A stretch of 64,000 bases of DNA, from positions 3,534,001-3,598,000 of the forward strand of contig NZ_RAPR01000001.1 of assembly GCF_003610235.1 (NCBI RefSeq). Reading direction: 5' to 3'. The DNA comes from Catellatospora citrea. Its GTDB lineage: Bacteria; Actinomycetota; Actinomycetes; Mycobacteriales; Micromonosporaceae. This document shows, piece after piece, positions 17,045 through 24,924 of the stretch. The first letter of the stretch is position 1, and each line of letters begins with the position of its first letter. The notes under the pieces are model-generated. The model saw only the letters and a program-made list of their open reading frames with translations. It did not search any database and was not told the origin of the DNA. Made by a program: the position numbers and the translations under genes.

Positions 17045-17130
17045 TTGTCCACAGGCTCTCTACCAGGGCAGTCACCTGTGGACAAGGGCTGTGGACAACC
17101 TGTGGGCAACCGGGCCCCGAGTTATCCACA
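17045..17130. promoter_or_regulatory. Cluster of five DnaA-box-like sites
   Basis: Within 86 bases: TTGTCCACA at 17045-17053 (+), TGTGGACAA at 17077-17085 and 17090-17098 (-), TGTGGGCAA at 17101-17109 (-, one mismatch) and TTATCCACA at 17122-17130 (+). TTGTCCACA is the box preferred by high-GC actinobacterial DnaA, and TTATCCACA is the general consensus. The first two sites also form an 11-base inverted repeat (TTGTCCACAGG / CCTGTGGACAA), so part could act as a terminator for the amidohydrolase gene. The stretch is the 138-base gap before the type VII-like operon. No dnaA, dnaN or gidB gene is in the window. Confidence 0.6.
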
Positions 17131-17171
17131 GGGCTGGCCGGGGGTGGGCCGGGACGGGAAGCATCGACGGC

Positions 17172-17498
17172 ATGGATGCCGAGAATCCTTCCGGGACAGT
17201 GCCCGAGCCGGTGCACGTCGAGCCGGACGAGCTGATCAGATTGGGTGGCGGGCTGGCACGGCTGGCCGACGCGGTCGCGCGTGAGGTGCCGTACGCCAAC
17301 GGGCTCACCAGCGGGCCGTCTGGCTGGGCCGTGAGCGGGGCGCAGGTCCGGCTGGCCCATGAGGTGGGCGCCTACCTGGCCGGCTTCTCCGACGACCTGG
17401 GCGTCTTCGGCGACCGGCTGTGCCTGGCCGGGGCGAGCTACGCCGACCGTGACTCGGGGCTGGCCCGCAAGATCGCCGCGGCGGGAACGCGCCGATGA
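17172..17498 (+). CDS. Small EspC/WXG-like type VII secretion target candidate
   Basis: 108 residues from ATG 17172. It is all-helical in appearance, with no cysteine pair, signal peptide or membrane segment. The pattern VHVEPDELIRLGGGLARLADAVAREV..SGPSGWAVSGAQVRLAHEVGAYL resembles the EspC/PF10824 'type VII secretion target' family of about 100 residues. Its stop overlaps the ATG of the DUF1023 hydrolase (17495-17498), so the two are translationally coupled. Inference: a partner or secreted companion of that protein. No ESX core genes (EccC ATPase, EccD) are in the window. Confidence 0.6.
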   Translation: MDAENPSGTVPEPVHVEPDELIRLGGGLARLADAVAREVPYANGLTSGPSGWAVSGAQVRLAHEVGAYLAGFSDDLGVFGDRLCLAGASYADRDSGLARKIAAAGTRR

Positions 17499-19198
17499 CC
17501 GTCTCGTACGCGATGCTGCTGGCGGCCGATCCGGCGCGCTGGGTCGACAGCGCGAGCGCCTGGCGGCGGCTGAGCCGCGCGCTGGACGACCACCACGACG
17601 ACCTGACCCACCGGCTCAGCAGGCAGGAGCAGGTCTGGCACGGTGGCACCGCCGCCGTCGCGGCCCGCGAGTCCGGGGCGGCCCTGGTCCGGCGGCTCGC
17701 CCCCGCGCCGCCCGCGCTGCTCGAGGTCGACCAGCTGCTGTGGCGGCACGCCGAACGGATCCGGCTGCTGCAGCGGCGGCTCGCCGAGGCGCTGTCCACG
17801 GTGCGCGGCACCGCCGTGCAGGTGGCCGCGGACGGGCAGGTCAGTGTGGTCGTGCCGGACGCGCCACGGCCGGGACCGCCCGGAATGGCCGGTGGCCACG
17901 GCAGCGTCCCGGCGGGAGCCGTCGGGTGGGCCGACGCCGCGACACGCGGTGGGGCATACGGAGGCCCGCTCTCCGGACGGGCTCCCGGAGCGTCCGACGT
18001 GGCGCTGGCGGTGCGGGTCTCGGCCGAGATCGACTTGGTGGTACGGGAGGCCCGAGCGAGCGACGAGGACCTCGCCCGACGCCTCACCGCGCTGGCCAAG
18101 GCAGCCGCGCAGGCGTGGTCCGGCACGCCCGTGCCGCTGCCCGCGACCGGCGCCCCGGCGGACGTCGCACGCTGGTGGGCCGGGCTGACCGAGGCCGAGC
18201 GGGCCTGGCTGGTGGCGGTGCGGCCAGCGGAGCTCGGCCGGCTCGACGGGGTGCCGGCCGCGGTGCGCGACCGCGCCAACCGGGAACTGCTCGACCGGGA
18301 GCTGGATCGGCTGCGCGACGCCGTCGCGGCCCATCCGCCGGAGGCGGGCGCGCGGCAGCGGCTGACCGCGCTGACCGGCCTGGCCGAGCGGCTCGACCAG
18401 GGCCCGACCCGGGCCTACCTGCTGCGGCTGGACCCGAGCGGGGACGGCCGGCTGGTGCTGGCCCTGGGCGACCCCGACGGCAGCGACAACGTGGCCACCT
18501 ACGTGCCGGGCGTGGGCGCGTCACTCGACCGCTTCGCGGGCGAGGTGGACCGGGCCGCGGCCGTGCAGGCTCGCGCCTCGGCCTTGGCCCCGGACGCCAC
18601 CACGGCCACGGTGATGTGGCTGGGTTACGACCCGCCGGACGGCGTCGACGCGATGAGCGAGCGCGCCGCGCTGGCCGCCCGCGACGACCTGGGCTCGTTC
18701 CAGGCCGGGCTGGCCGCCGCGCACGAGGACGGTTCCGCGCGGCTGAGCCTGATCGGGCACTCGTACGGCAGTCTCGCGATCGGGGTGGCCGAGCGGGAAG
18801 GCACCGTGCTCGCCGACGAGATCGTCGCCCTGGGCAGCCCCGGGATGGGCGTGGGCAGCGCCGCCGACCTCGGGCACCCCGGCCACGTGTGGGCGTCCAC
18901 GACCGGCAACGACATCGTGCTGTACGCGTCCTCGAAGGGCGAGTTGGCGCTCGATGCGCTCGGCGGTCCCGCGTTCGTCCTCGCGGGTTCCGCGACGGAC
19001 GCGGTGGTGCGTGGCAACGCCGATCTGTGGCACGGCGTCGACCCGTCGTCGGAGCAGTTCGGCGCGCGGGTGTTCACGACGGCCCGCGGCACCGACCCGT
19101 TCGACGCGCACGCCGCCTACTTCCACGAGGACAACCCGGCCCTGCAGAGCCTGGCCGAGATCGTCACCGGCGAGCACGGCACCGCCACCGCACCGTGA
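17495..19198 (+). CDS. WXG-like helical domain fused to DUF1023 alpha/beta hydrolase
   Basis: 567 residues. The N-terminal 100 residues look like a WXG100 hairpin, with VWHGG at the turn (about residue 50) between two long helices. A variable linker follows, and the C-terminal half is the DUF1023 (Abhydrolase_8) domain: nucleophile S423 in IGHSYGS, DEIVALGSPGMGV, and the late GTDPFDAHAAYF segment with the presumed histidine. DUF1023 proteins accompany ESX-like genes in actinobacteria; their substrates are unknown. There is no Sec signal. The gene ends at a hairpin shared with the convergent glmS. Confidence 0.8.
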   Translation: MTVSYAMLLAADPARWVDSASAWRRLSRALDDHHDDLTHRLSRQEQVWHGGTAAVAARESGAALVRRLAPAPPALLEVDQLLWRHAERIRLLQRRLAEALSTVRGTAVQVAADGQVSVVVPDAPRPGPPGMAGGHGSVPAGAVGWADAATRGGAYGGPLSGRAPGASDVALAVRVSAEIDLVVREARASDEDLARRLTALAKAAAQAWSGTPVPLPATGAPADVARWWAGLTEAERAWLVAVRPAELGRLDGVPAAVRDRANRELLDRELDRLRDAVAAHPPEAGARQRLTALTGLAERLDQGPTRAYLLRLDPSGDGRLVLALGDPDGSDNVATYVPGVGASLDRFAGEVDRAAAVQARASALAPDATTATVMWLGYDPPDGVDAMSERAALAARDDLGSFQAGLAAAHEDGSARLSLIGHSYGSLAIGVAEREGTVLADEIVALGSPGMGVGSAADLGHPGHVWASTTGNDIVLYASSKGELALDALGGPAFVLAGSATDAVVRGNADLWHGVDPSSEQFGARVFTTARGTDPFDAHAAYFHEDNPALQSLAEIVTGEHGTATAP

Positions 19199-19230
19199 CC
19201 GGTCCTGCCCGGTGCGAGGCAGAACTGGGA

Positions 19231-19272
19231 CGGCCCCGGCGGGCTGCCGTGACGGGCAGACCACCGGGGCCG
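19231..19272. terminator. Bidirectional hairpin between DUF1023 gene and glmS
   Basis: CGGCCCCGG (19231-19239) pairs with CCGGGGCCG (19264-19272), and an inner stem CTGCC/GGCAG (19244-19248 with 19255-19259) extends it. The hairpin is between convergent stops and lacks a U-tract, as is common in high-GC actinobacteria. Confidence 0.6.
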
Positions 19273-19288
19273 GGACAGCTCGTGCGGT

Positions 19289-21229
19289 TTACTCGACCGT
19301 GACGGACTTGGCCAGGTTGCGCGGCTGGTCGACGTCGTGCCCGCGCGCGTCGGCGATCGCGGCGGCGAGCACCTGCAACGGCACGGTGGTCACGAACGGG
19401 GCCAGCAGCGTGGGCGTGCGGGGCACCCGCACCAGCACGTCGGCGTACGGGATGACGGCGTCGTCGCCCTCTTCCGCGATCACGATGGTGTGCGCGCCGC
19501 GGGCCCGCACCTCCTGGATGTTGCTGACGATCTTGTCGTGCAGCAGGCCGCGGCCGGCCGGCGACGGCACGATGCAGATCACGGGCGTGCCGTGGCCTAC
19601 CGGGTTGCCCGACTCGTCGTCGGCGGGCCCGCCACTCTGCTGCCGGTCGCCGGCGGGGCCGGCGATCAGCGCGATCGGGCCGTGCTTGAGCTCGCCCGCG
19701 GCGAAGCCCTCGGCGTGCATGTACGCCAGCTCCTTGAGCTTCAGCGCGCCCTCCAGCGCCACCGGGTAGCCGACGTGGCGGCCGATGAACAGCACCGTGG
19801 ACGCCTTGTTGTCGGCCAGCTCGCGGCCCAGCTCGCGGACCGGGTCCATGCCGGCCAGCACCTTCTCGATCTTCGCGGGCATCTCCTGCAGCTGCGCCAC
19901 GACCGCGGCCACCTCGTCGGCGTACTTCACACCGCGCACCTGGGCCAGGTGCAGGCCGACCAGGAAGCAGGCGGCCAGCTGGGTCAGGAACGCCTTGGTC
20001 GAGGCGACGGCGATCTCGGGACCGCCGTGGGTGTAGAGCACGGCGTCGGACTCGCGCGGGATGGTGGAGCCGTTGGTGTTGCAGATGGCCAGCACCCGGG
20101 CCTTCTGCTCCTTGGCGTGCCGCAGCGCCATCAGGGTGTCCATCGTCTCGCCCGACTGGGAGATGACCACGACCAGCGTGGAGCGGTCGAGCACCGGGTC
20201 GCGGTAGCGGAACTCGCTGGCCAGCTCGACCTCGCACGGGATCCGGGTCCAGTGCTCGATGGCGTACTTGGCGACCAGGCCGGCGTGGTAGGAGGTGCCG
20301 CAGGAGACGATGAAGACCTTGTCCACGTCGCGCAGGTCCTGGTCGGTGAGCCTGACCTCGTCGAGCATGATCTCGCCGGTCTCGCCGATGCGGCCGCGCA
20401 GCGTGTCGGCCACGGCCTGGGGCTGCTCGGCGATCTCCTTGAGCATGAACCAGGCGTGGCCGTCCTTCTCGGCGGCACGCGCGTCCCAGTCGACGTGGTA
20501 GTCGCGGCCCTCGGCGGGGTTGCCGAAGAAGTCGGTGATCTCGATGGCGTCGGCGGTGATCAGCACGATCTGGTCCTGGCCCAGCTCGACCGCCTCGCGG
20601 GTGTGCTCGATGAACGCGCTGACGTCGCTGGCCAGGAAGTTCTCGCCGTTGCCGCGGCCCACCACGAGCGGGGAGTTGCGGCGCGCGCCGACCACCGCGC
20701 CGGGCGCCTGCGCGTCGACGGCCAGCAGGGTGAACGCGCCCTCCAGGCGGCCGCAGACCCGGCGCATCGCGTCGGCGAGCGCCTGCGGGCTGCCCGCGAT
20801 GCCGGCCAGCTCGGCGGCCAGCAGGTGCGCGACGCACTCGGTGTCGGTGTCGCTGGCGAATTCGATGCCTTCGGCCTGCAATTCGGCCCGCAGCTTCGCG
20901 AAGTTCTCGATAATGCCGTTGTGGATCACCGCGATGCGGCCGTCGGCCGACAGGTGCGGGTGCGCGTTGCGATCGGTGGGACCGCCGTGGGTGGCCCAGC
21001 GGGTGTGACCGATGCCCGTGGTCCCCGCGCGCAGGTCCGCCTCGGCGGCCTCGGCCAGCATCTTCTCCAGATTCGACAGCTTGCCGGCCTTCTTGGCCAG
21101 CAGCAGCCTGCTGTTCGCCAGCACGGCGACGCCGGCGGAGTCGTAACCCCGGTATTCCAGCCGCCGCAGCCCGTCCAACACCACACCGAGCGCCTGCTGG
21201 CCGCCCACGTATCCCGCGATCCCGCACAT
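19289..21229 (-). CDS. glmS: Glutamine-fructose-6-phosphate aminotransferase (isomerizing)
   Basis: 646 residues from ATG 21229, giving MCGIAGYVGG with the N-terminal nucleophile Cys2 exposed after Met removal; the open frame upstream lacks this. The glutaminase domain is residues 1 to about 240. Two SIS domains follow, with SQSGETMDTL and SCGTSYHAG loops, and the C-terminus ends DQPRNLAKSVTVE as in all GlmS. A Gly/Asp-rich insertion (AGDRQQSGGPADDESG) interrupts the second SIS domain. The enzyme makes glucosamine-6-phosphate for peptidoglycan. Its pathway partner glmM lies 0.9 kb away on the same strand. No glmS ribozyme is seen or expected. Confidence 0.97.
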   Translation of the reverse strand: MCGIAGYVGGQQALGVVLDGLRRLEYRGYDSAGVAVLANSRLLLAKKAGKLSNLEKMLAEAAEADLRAGTTGIGHTRWATHGGPTDRNAHPHLSADGRIAVIHNGIIENFAKLRAELQAEGIEFASDTDTECVAHLLAAELAGIAGSPQALADAMRRVCGRLEGAFTLLAVDAQAPGAVVGARRNSPLVVGRGNGENFLASDVSAFIEHTREAVELGQDQIVLITADAIEITDFFGNPAEGRDYHVDWDARAAEKDGHAWFMLKEIAEQPQAVADTLRGRIGETGEIMLDEVRLTDQDLRDVDKVFIVSCGTSYHAGLVAKYAIEHWTRIPCEVELASEFRYRDPVLDRSTLVVVISQSGETMDTLMALRHAKEQKARVLAICNTNGSTIPRESDAVLYTHGGPEIAVASTKAFLTQLAACFLVGLHLAQVRGVKYADEVAAVVAQLQEMPAKIEKVLAGMDPVRELGRELADNKASTVLFIGRHVGYPVALEGALKLKELAYMHAEGFAAGELKHGPIALIAGPAGDRQQSGGPADDESGNPVGHGTPVICIVPSPAGRGLLHDKIVSNIQEVRARGAHTIVIAEEGDDAVIPYADVLVRVPRTPTLLAPFVTTVPLQVLAAAIADARGHDVDQPRNLAKSVTVE

Positions 21230-21464
21230 GCCCGTTACCTTAGCGGAGTTTCGCTCACATTGCATGTTCGGAACCCGGTCAATCACGCACCGGATTTGCT
21301 TGCAACCTGGACGGACCTCGGCCTGCCCGATTAGTGACGGATTGCTGCCACCGTGTGTCGCCGGTGAGCGCGGGGGGCCTACCATCCGCGGGTGAGCGAG
21401 CGGAGCGGGTCCCCGGCCCGACGCCCGCCTCCCCCGCCGACGAGCGCAGCCAGGAGAAGAAGGC

Positions 21465-22073
21465 ATGAGCTACCCCCCTCCGTACGACCCGAACCAGGCA
21501 CAGCCACCCGCGTACGACCCGAACCAGCCGTCGCCGCCCCCGTGGCAGCCCAACCAGCCGCCCGCCTACGGCACGCCCGCCTACGGCACCCCGGCCTACC
21601 AGGGCTCGCCGGTCCAGCCGCCGAAGAAGAGCAAGACCGGCCTGATCGTGGGCATCATCCTGGGCGTCGTGCTGCTGCTGTGCGCGGTCTGCGGCGTCGG
21701 CGGCTACTACCTGTTCTACAAGGCCGGCGAGGCGATCGAGGATCTGCCGAACATGATCCCCAGCGTCGGCGTGGCGACCGGCGACGCCACCGGCTCGCAC
21801 TCGGTGCGCTACGCCGTCGAGGGCACCGGCCAGGCGCTGATCACGTACTCGGAGGGGCCGGGCAAGACGCAGAACGAGACGGTGACCCTGCCCTGGACGA
21901 AGAACTTCACGCTGAACACCGACTCGTTCGGCCTGTCGGTGATCGCCTTCCGCTCGCCGGGCGGCGACGCGAACGTGACCGGCTGCTCCATCTCCGTCGA
22001 CGGCACCGAGCGGCAGAAGCGCGCCGGCTCGGGCTCGTCGGCGACCTGCGTCAGCGTGTTCGTGGGCGGCTGA
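21465..22073 (+). CDS. Proline-rich single-pass membrane protein with MmpS-like domain
   Basis: 202 residues. Residues 1-55 are Pro/Tyr/Gln-rich, with YDPNQ repeats and YGTPA repeats. A membrane helix spans about 58-84 (GLIVGIILGVVLLLCAVCGVGG). The outer part (VRYAVEGTGQALITYSEGPGKT..LPWTKNF..GCSISVDG) resembles the MmpS/PF05423 domain found in mycobacterial membrane proteins that assist lipid or siderophore export. The role here is unknown; no MmpL-type transporter is adjacent. The ATG is preceded by GAGAAGAAGG, part of a diverged GAGCGCAG repeat. It is divergent from glmS. Confidence 0.75.
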   Translation: MSYPPPYDPNQAQPPAYDPNQPSPPPWQPNQPPAYGTPAYGTPAYQGSPVQPPKKSKTGLIVGIILGVVLLLCAVCGVGGYYLFYKAGEAIEDLPNMIPSVGVATGDATGSHSVRYAVEGTGQALITYSEGPGKTQNETVTLPWTKNFTLNTDSFGLSVIAFRSPGGDANVTGCSISVDGTERQKRAGSGSSATCVSVFVGG

Positions 22074-22086
22074 CACCGCAGAACTG

Positions 22087-22126
22087 ATCAGGGGGCGTCT
22101 CCGCGACCGCGGAGACGCCCCCTGAT
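22087..22126. terminator. Bidirectional terminator between MmpS-like gene and glmM
   Basis: A perfect 19-base-pair stem: 22087-22105 (ending GTCTCCGCG) pairs with 22108-22126 (starting CGCGGAGAC) around a two-base loop. It is followed by TT on the plus strand. Placed 14 bases after one stop and 17 before the other, it fits termination from both sides. Confidence 0.8.
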
Positions 22127-22143
22127 TCAGGTGACGTTGACGC

Positions 22144-23484
22144 TCACGCCGCCGGACTGGCCGCCCGCACGTCGGCGGCGATGTCCTCGGCGATCTTCTG
22201 CGCGATGTCCTCGCCGGAGGCCTCGACCATCACCCGGACCAGCTGCTCGGTGCCCGACGGGCGCAGCAGCACCCGACCGGTCCCGCTGAGCTGGGCCTCG
22301 GCCGCGGCGACCGCGGCGAGGATCTCCGGAGCACGGGCCACGGCCTTGTCCGCCACCCGTACGTTGATCAGCACCTGCGGCAGCCGGTTCACCACGGCGG
22401 CCAGCTCGGCCAGGGACTTGCCGGTCTGCGCCACCCGGGCCAGCAGCCGCAGGCCGGTGAGCACACCGTCGCCCGTGGTCGCGTGCTCGGTGAAGACGAC
22501 GTGGCCGCTCTGCTCGCCACCCAGGCTGAAGCCGCCGGCCCGCAGCTCCTCCAGCACGTACCGGTCGCCGACCTTCGTCTCGACCAGGGTGATGCCGGCC
22601 TCGCGCATGGCGATGCGCAGCCCGAGGTTGCTCATGACCGTCGCGACCAGGGTGTCGTTGACCAGCGCGCCGGCGTCGCGCATGGCCAGCGCGAGGATCG
22701 CCATGATCTGGTCGCCGTCCACCTCGGCCCCGGACGCGTCGACCGCCAGGCACCGATCGGCGTCACCGTCGACCGCGATGCCCAGGTGCGCGCCGTGCTC
22801 GACCACGGCCGCCTTCAGCGGCCCCAGGTGCGTGGCGCCGCACTCGTCGTTGATGTTGAGCCCGTCGGGCTCGGCGTTGATGGCGATGACCTCGGCCCCG
22901 GCCCCGCGGAACGCGTCGGGCGCCACGTCGCTGGCCGCGCCGTGCGCGCAGTCGACCACTACCTTGAGCCCGGCGAGCGGGTGACCGGTGGCCTCCACCA
23001 GGTGCGTCGTGTAGTGCTCGGCGCCGTCGAGCAGGTCGTGCACCCGGCCGACCGCCGCGCCGGTGGGGCGCGTCCAGGTCGCGCCGAGCGCAGCCTCGAT
23101 GGCGTCCTCCTGCTCGTCGGTCAGCTTGTGCCCACCGGCGGCGAAGAACTTGATGCCGTTGTCCGGCATCGGGTTGTGGCTGGCGGAGATCATCACGCCG
23201 AAGTCGGCCCGCACCTCGGCGGTCAGGTACGCCACACCGGGCGTCGGCAGCACGCCGACCCGCACCACGTTCGCACCCGCGCTGGCCAGGCCCGCGACCA
23301 CGGCCGCCTCCAGCATCTCCCCGCTGGCGCGGGGATCGCGGCCGACCACCACCAGCGGCGGCTGCTCACGGTCGGGGTCGGGCAGGGTGTGCGCCGCGGC
23401 GACAGCCAGCGAGAGGGCGAGTTCGGGGCTGAGGTCCGCGTTGGCCAGACCGCGTACGCCGTCGGTGCCGAAAAGGCGTGCCAT
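22144..23484 (-). CDS. glmM: Phosphoglucosamine mutase
   Basis: 446 residues. [10 protein letters not shown] at the N-terminus, the phosphoserine loop [16 protein letters not shown] (Ser about 100), the metal loop DGDADRC (about 242-248), the GEQSGH sugar-binding loop and the [12 protein letters not shown] phosphate-binding site are all present. Length is normal. It converts glucosamine-6-phosphate to glucosamine-1-phosphate. Gene order rplM-rpsI-glmM-glmS on one strand is conserved in actinobacteria; a strong hairpin at 23562-23605 separates glmM from rpsI. Confidence 0.97.
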   Translation of the reverse strand: MARLFGTDGVRGLANADLSPELALSLAVAAAHTLPDPDREQPPLVVVGRDPRASGEMLEAAVVAGLASAGANVVRVGVLPTPGVAYLTAEVRADFGVMISASHNPMPDNGIKFFAAGGHKLTDEQEDAIEAALGATWTRPTGAAVGRVHDLLDGAEHYTTHLVEATGHPLAGLKVVVDCAHGAASDVAPDAFRGAGAEVIAINAEPDGLNINDECGATHLGPLKAAVVEHGAHLGIAVDGDADRCLAVDASGAEVDGDQIMAILALAMRDAGALVNDTLVATVMSNLGLRIAMREAGITLVETKVGDRYVLEELRAGGFSLGGEQSGHVVFTEHATTGDGVLTGLRLLARVAQTGKSLAELAAVVNRLPQVLINVRVADKAVARAPEILAAVAAAEAQLSGTGRVLLRPSGTEQLVRVMVEASGEDIAQKIAEDIAADVRAASPAA

Positions 23485-23561
23485 TCGGTGGCCCTTTCTG
23501 TGGGGTGCGAAAGGAGGGGTTCAAGCCGACCCGGACCCCGGATGAGGGACCAAAGTCGAAA

Positions 23562-23605
23562 GGCCGGGCACGCCACCCCGCCGTGAAGCAGGAGCGTGCC
23601 CGGCC
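23562..23605 (-). terminator. Terminator or attenuator downstream of rpsI
   Basis: GGCCGGGCACGC (23562-23573) pairs perfectly with GCGTGCCCGGCC (23594-23605), loop 20 bases. It lies 17 bases beyond the rpsI stop and 78 bases before the glmM start, so it may limit read-through from the ribosomal operon into glmM. Confidence 0.65.
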
Positions 23606-23621
23606 GATCAGTAGACAGCGA

Positions 23622-24113
23622 TCAACGCTTGGAGTACTGCGGGGCCTTACGGGCCTTCTTGAGACCGTACTTCTTGCTCTCCGTGACGCGGGCGTCGCGG
23701 GTGAGGAAGCCGGCCTTCTTCAGCGCCGGGCGGTCGTCGATGTCGAGCTCGCACAGCGCCCGCGCGATGGCCAGGCGCAGCGCGCCGGCCTGGCCGCTGA
23801 TACCGCCACCGGTCAGGTTGGCGATGATGTCGAGGCCCTCGGTCTTCTCCGCGGTCACCAGCGGCTCCCGCACCGACTGCTGCGCGACCTTGCTGGGGAA
23901 GTACTTCTCCAGGTCACGGCCGTTGCAGGTGATCTTGCCCGAGCCGGGGATCAGACGCACCCGGACGATGGCCTGCTTGCGGCGGCCAACGGTCTGGATC
24001 GGGCGGTCACCCTTGAACTTCGGGGTGGCCGGCTTGACAGCGACGGCAGTGGCGACCGAGGCCTCAGCCTCAGCCTCGACCACGGCCTGGGTCGGCACGG
24101 AAGTGTCGGTCAT
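23622..24113 (-). CDS. rpsI: 30S ribosomal protein S9 (uS9)
   Basis: 163 residues from ATG 24113, which has AAGGA six bases upstream; a GTG at 24137 overlapping the rplM stop is less likely. The first 40 residues are an Ala/Glu/Val-rich actinobacterial extension. The conserved core begins [16 protein letters not shown], and the tail QYSKR is the universal uS9 C-terminus that reaches the P-site tRNA. Second gene of rplM-rpsI. Confidence 0.97.
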   Translation of the reverse strand: MTDTSVPTQAVVEAEAEASVATAVAVKPATPKFKGDRPIQTVGRRKQAIVRVRLIPGSGKITCNGRDLEKYFPSKVAQQSVREPLVTAEKTEGLDIIANLTGGGISGQAGALRLAIARALCELDIDDRPALKKAGFLTRDARVTESKKYGLKKARKAPQYSKR

Positions 24114-24133
24114 GGTGATTCCTTCGTCCGCGC

Positions 24134-24577
24134 TCACTGCGCGATCTGCTTGATCTCGAACGGCACCGGCTGCTGAGCCGCGTGCGGGTGCTCCGCGCCA
24201 GCGTAGACCTTCAGCTTGGACATGATCTGACGGCCCAGCCGGTTGTGAGGGATCATTCCCTTGACGGCCAGCTCGATCGCCTTCTCGGGGCGCTTGGTGA
24301 GCAGCTCCTCGTAGCCGACCTGCTTCAGACCACCCGGGTAACCGGAGTGCCGGTAAGCGATCTTGGTCGCGCGCTTGTTGCCGGTCAGGGCAACCTTGCC
24401 GGCGTTGATGATGACCACAAAGTCGCCGGTGTCGACGTGCGGCGCGAAAGTCGGCTTGTGCTTACCGCGCAGAAGGTTGGCGGTGTGGGTGGCGAGCCGG
24501 CCCAGCACGACGTCAGAAGCGTCGATAACGTGCCACTGACGCTCGATCTCACCCGGCTTCGGGCTGTACGTACGCAC
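24134..24577 (-). CDS. rplM: 50S ribosomal protein L13 (uL13)
   Basis: 147 residues from GTG 24577 ([19 protein letters not shown]), with AAGG nine bases upstream. Conserved [20 protein letters not shown] and [12 protein letters not shown] segments identify uL13, an early 23S rRNA-binding assembly protein. First gene of the rplM-rpsI unit and divergent from narK across 347 bases, which must hold its promoter. Confidence 0.97.
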   Translation of the reverse strand: MRTYSPKPGEIERQWHVIDASDVVLGRLATHTANLLRGKHKPTFAPHVDTGDFVVIINAGKVALTGNKRATKIAYRHSGYPGGLKQVGYEELLTKRPEKAIELAVKGMIPHNRLGRQIMSKLKVYAGAEHPHAAQQPVPFEIKQIAQ

Positions 24578-24924
24578 AGGTCTACCTTGTCTCGTCGTAG
24601 GTCTGTGTGACCGCGGGCGAACCTGCCCACGATCAACGGATTCTGCGATGCCGGCCGGTCGCAAACGGACCGGCGCGCGAACGACAAGCCTACCTGAGCA
24701 TCAGGACTACCGGCTCGACGCCACCTCTCGCACAACAGCCGCTAACGATACCCGGTGCCTCCCGGCGAGGTCAAAACGGCCTGCATACCCTGTGGTATGC
24801 CGTTCGATGTCCGTTTCCGCGCCCGCTGCTCACAGCGATCGAGGTCGCGAGGTGCGGCAGGGTTCACACCACGGGTACGGGCATCGGAACATCATGGCAA
24901 TCACACGTTCGTAATTTGCTGGTC
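24578..24924. promoter_or_regulatory. Divergent rplM / narK promoter region with GCATACC inverted repeat
   Basis: A 347-base gap with no convincing gene. Its only clear structure is a perfect inverted repeat, GCATACC-CTGT-GGTATGC (24783-24800), 125 bases before the narK ATG. This is a plausible operator for nitrate or nitrogen control of narK. I could not place a confident -35/-10 pair for either gene, and found no good GlnR box here. Confidence 0.45.

Noticed and set aside
17034..17171. Chromosome origin oriC at the DnaA-box cluster
   Set aside because: No dnaA, dnaN, rpmH or AT-rich unwinding element nearby; the gap is short and GC-rich.
21230..21464. glmS ribozyme or other riboswitch upstream of glmS
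   Set aside because: No conserved ribozyme core was seen; the ribozyme is mainly found in Firmicutes. The gap looks like an ordinary divergent promoter region.
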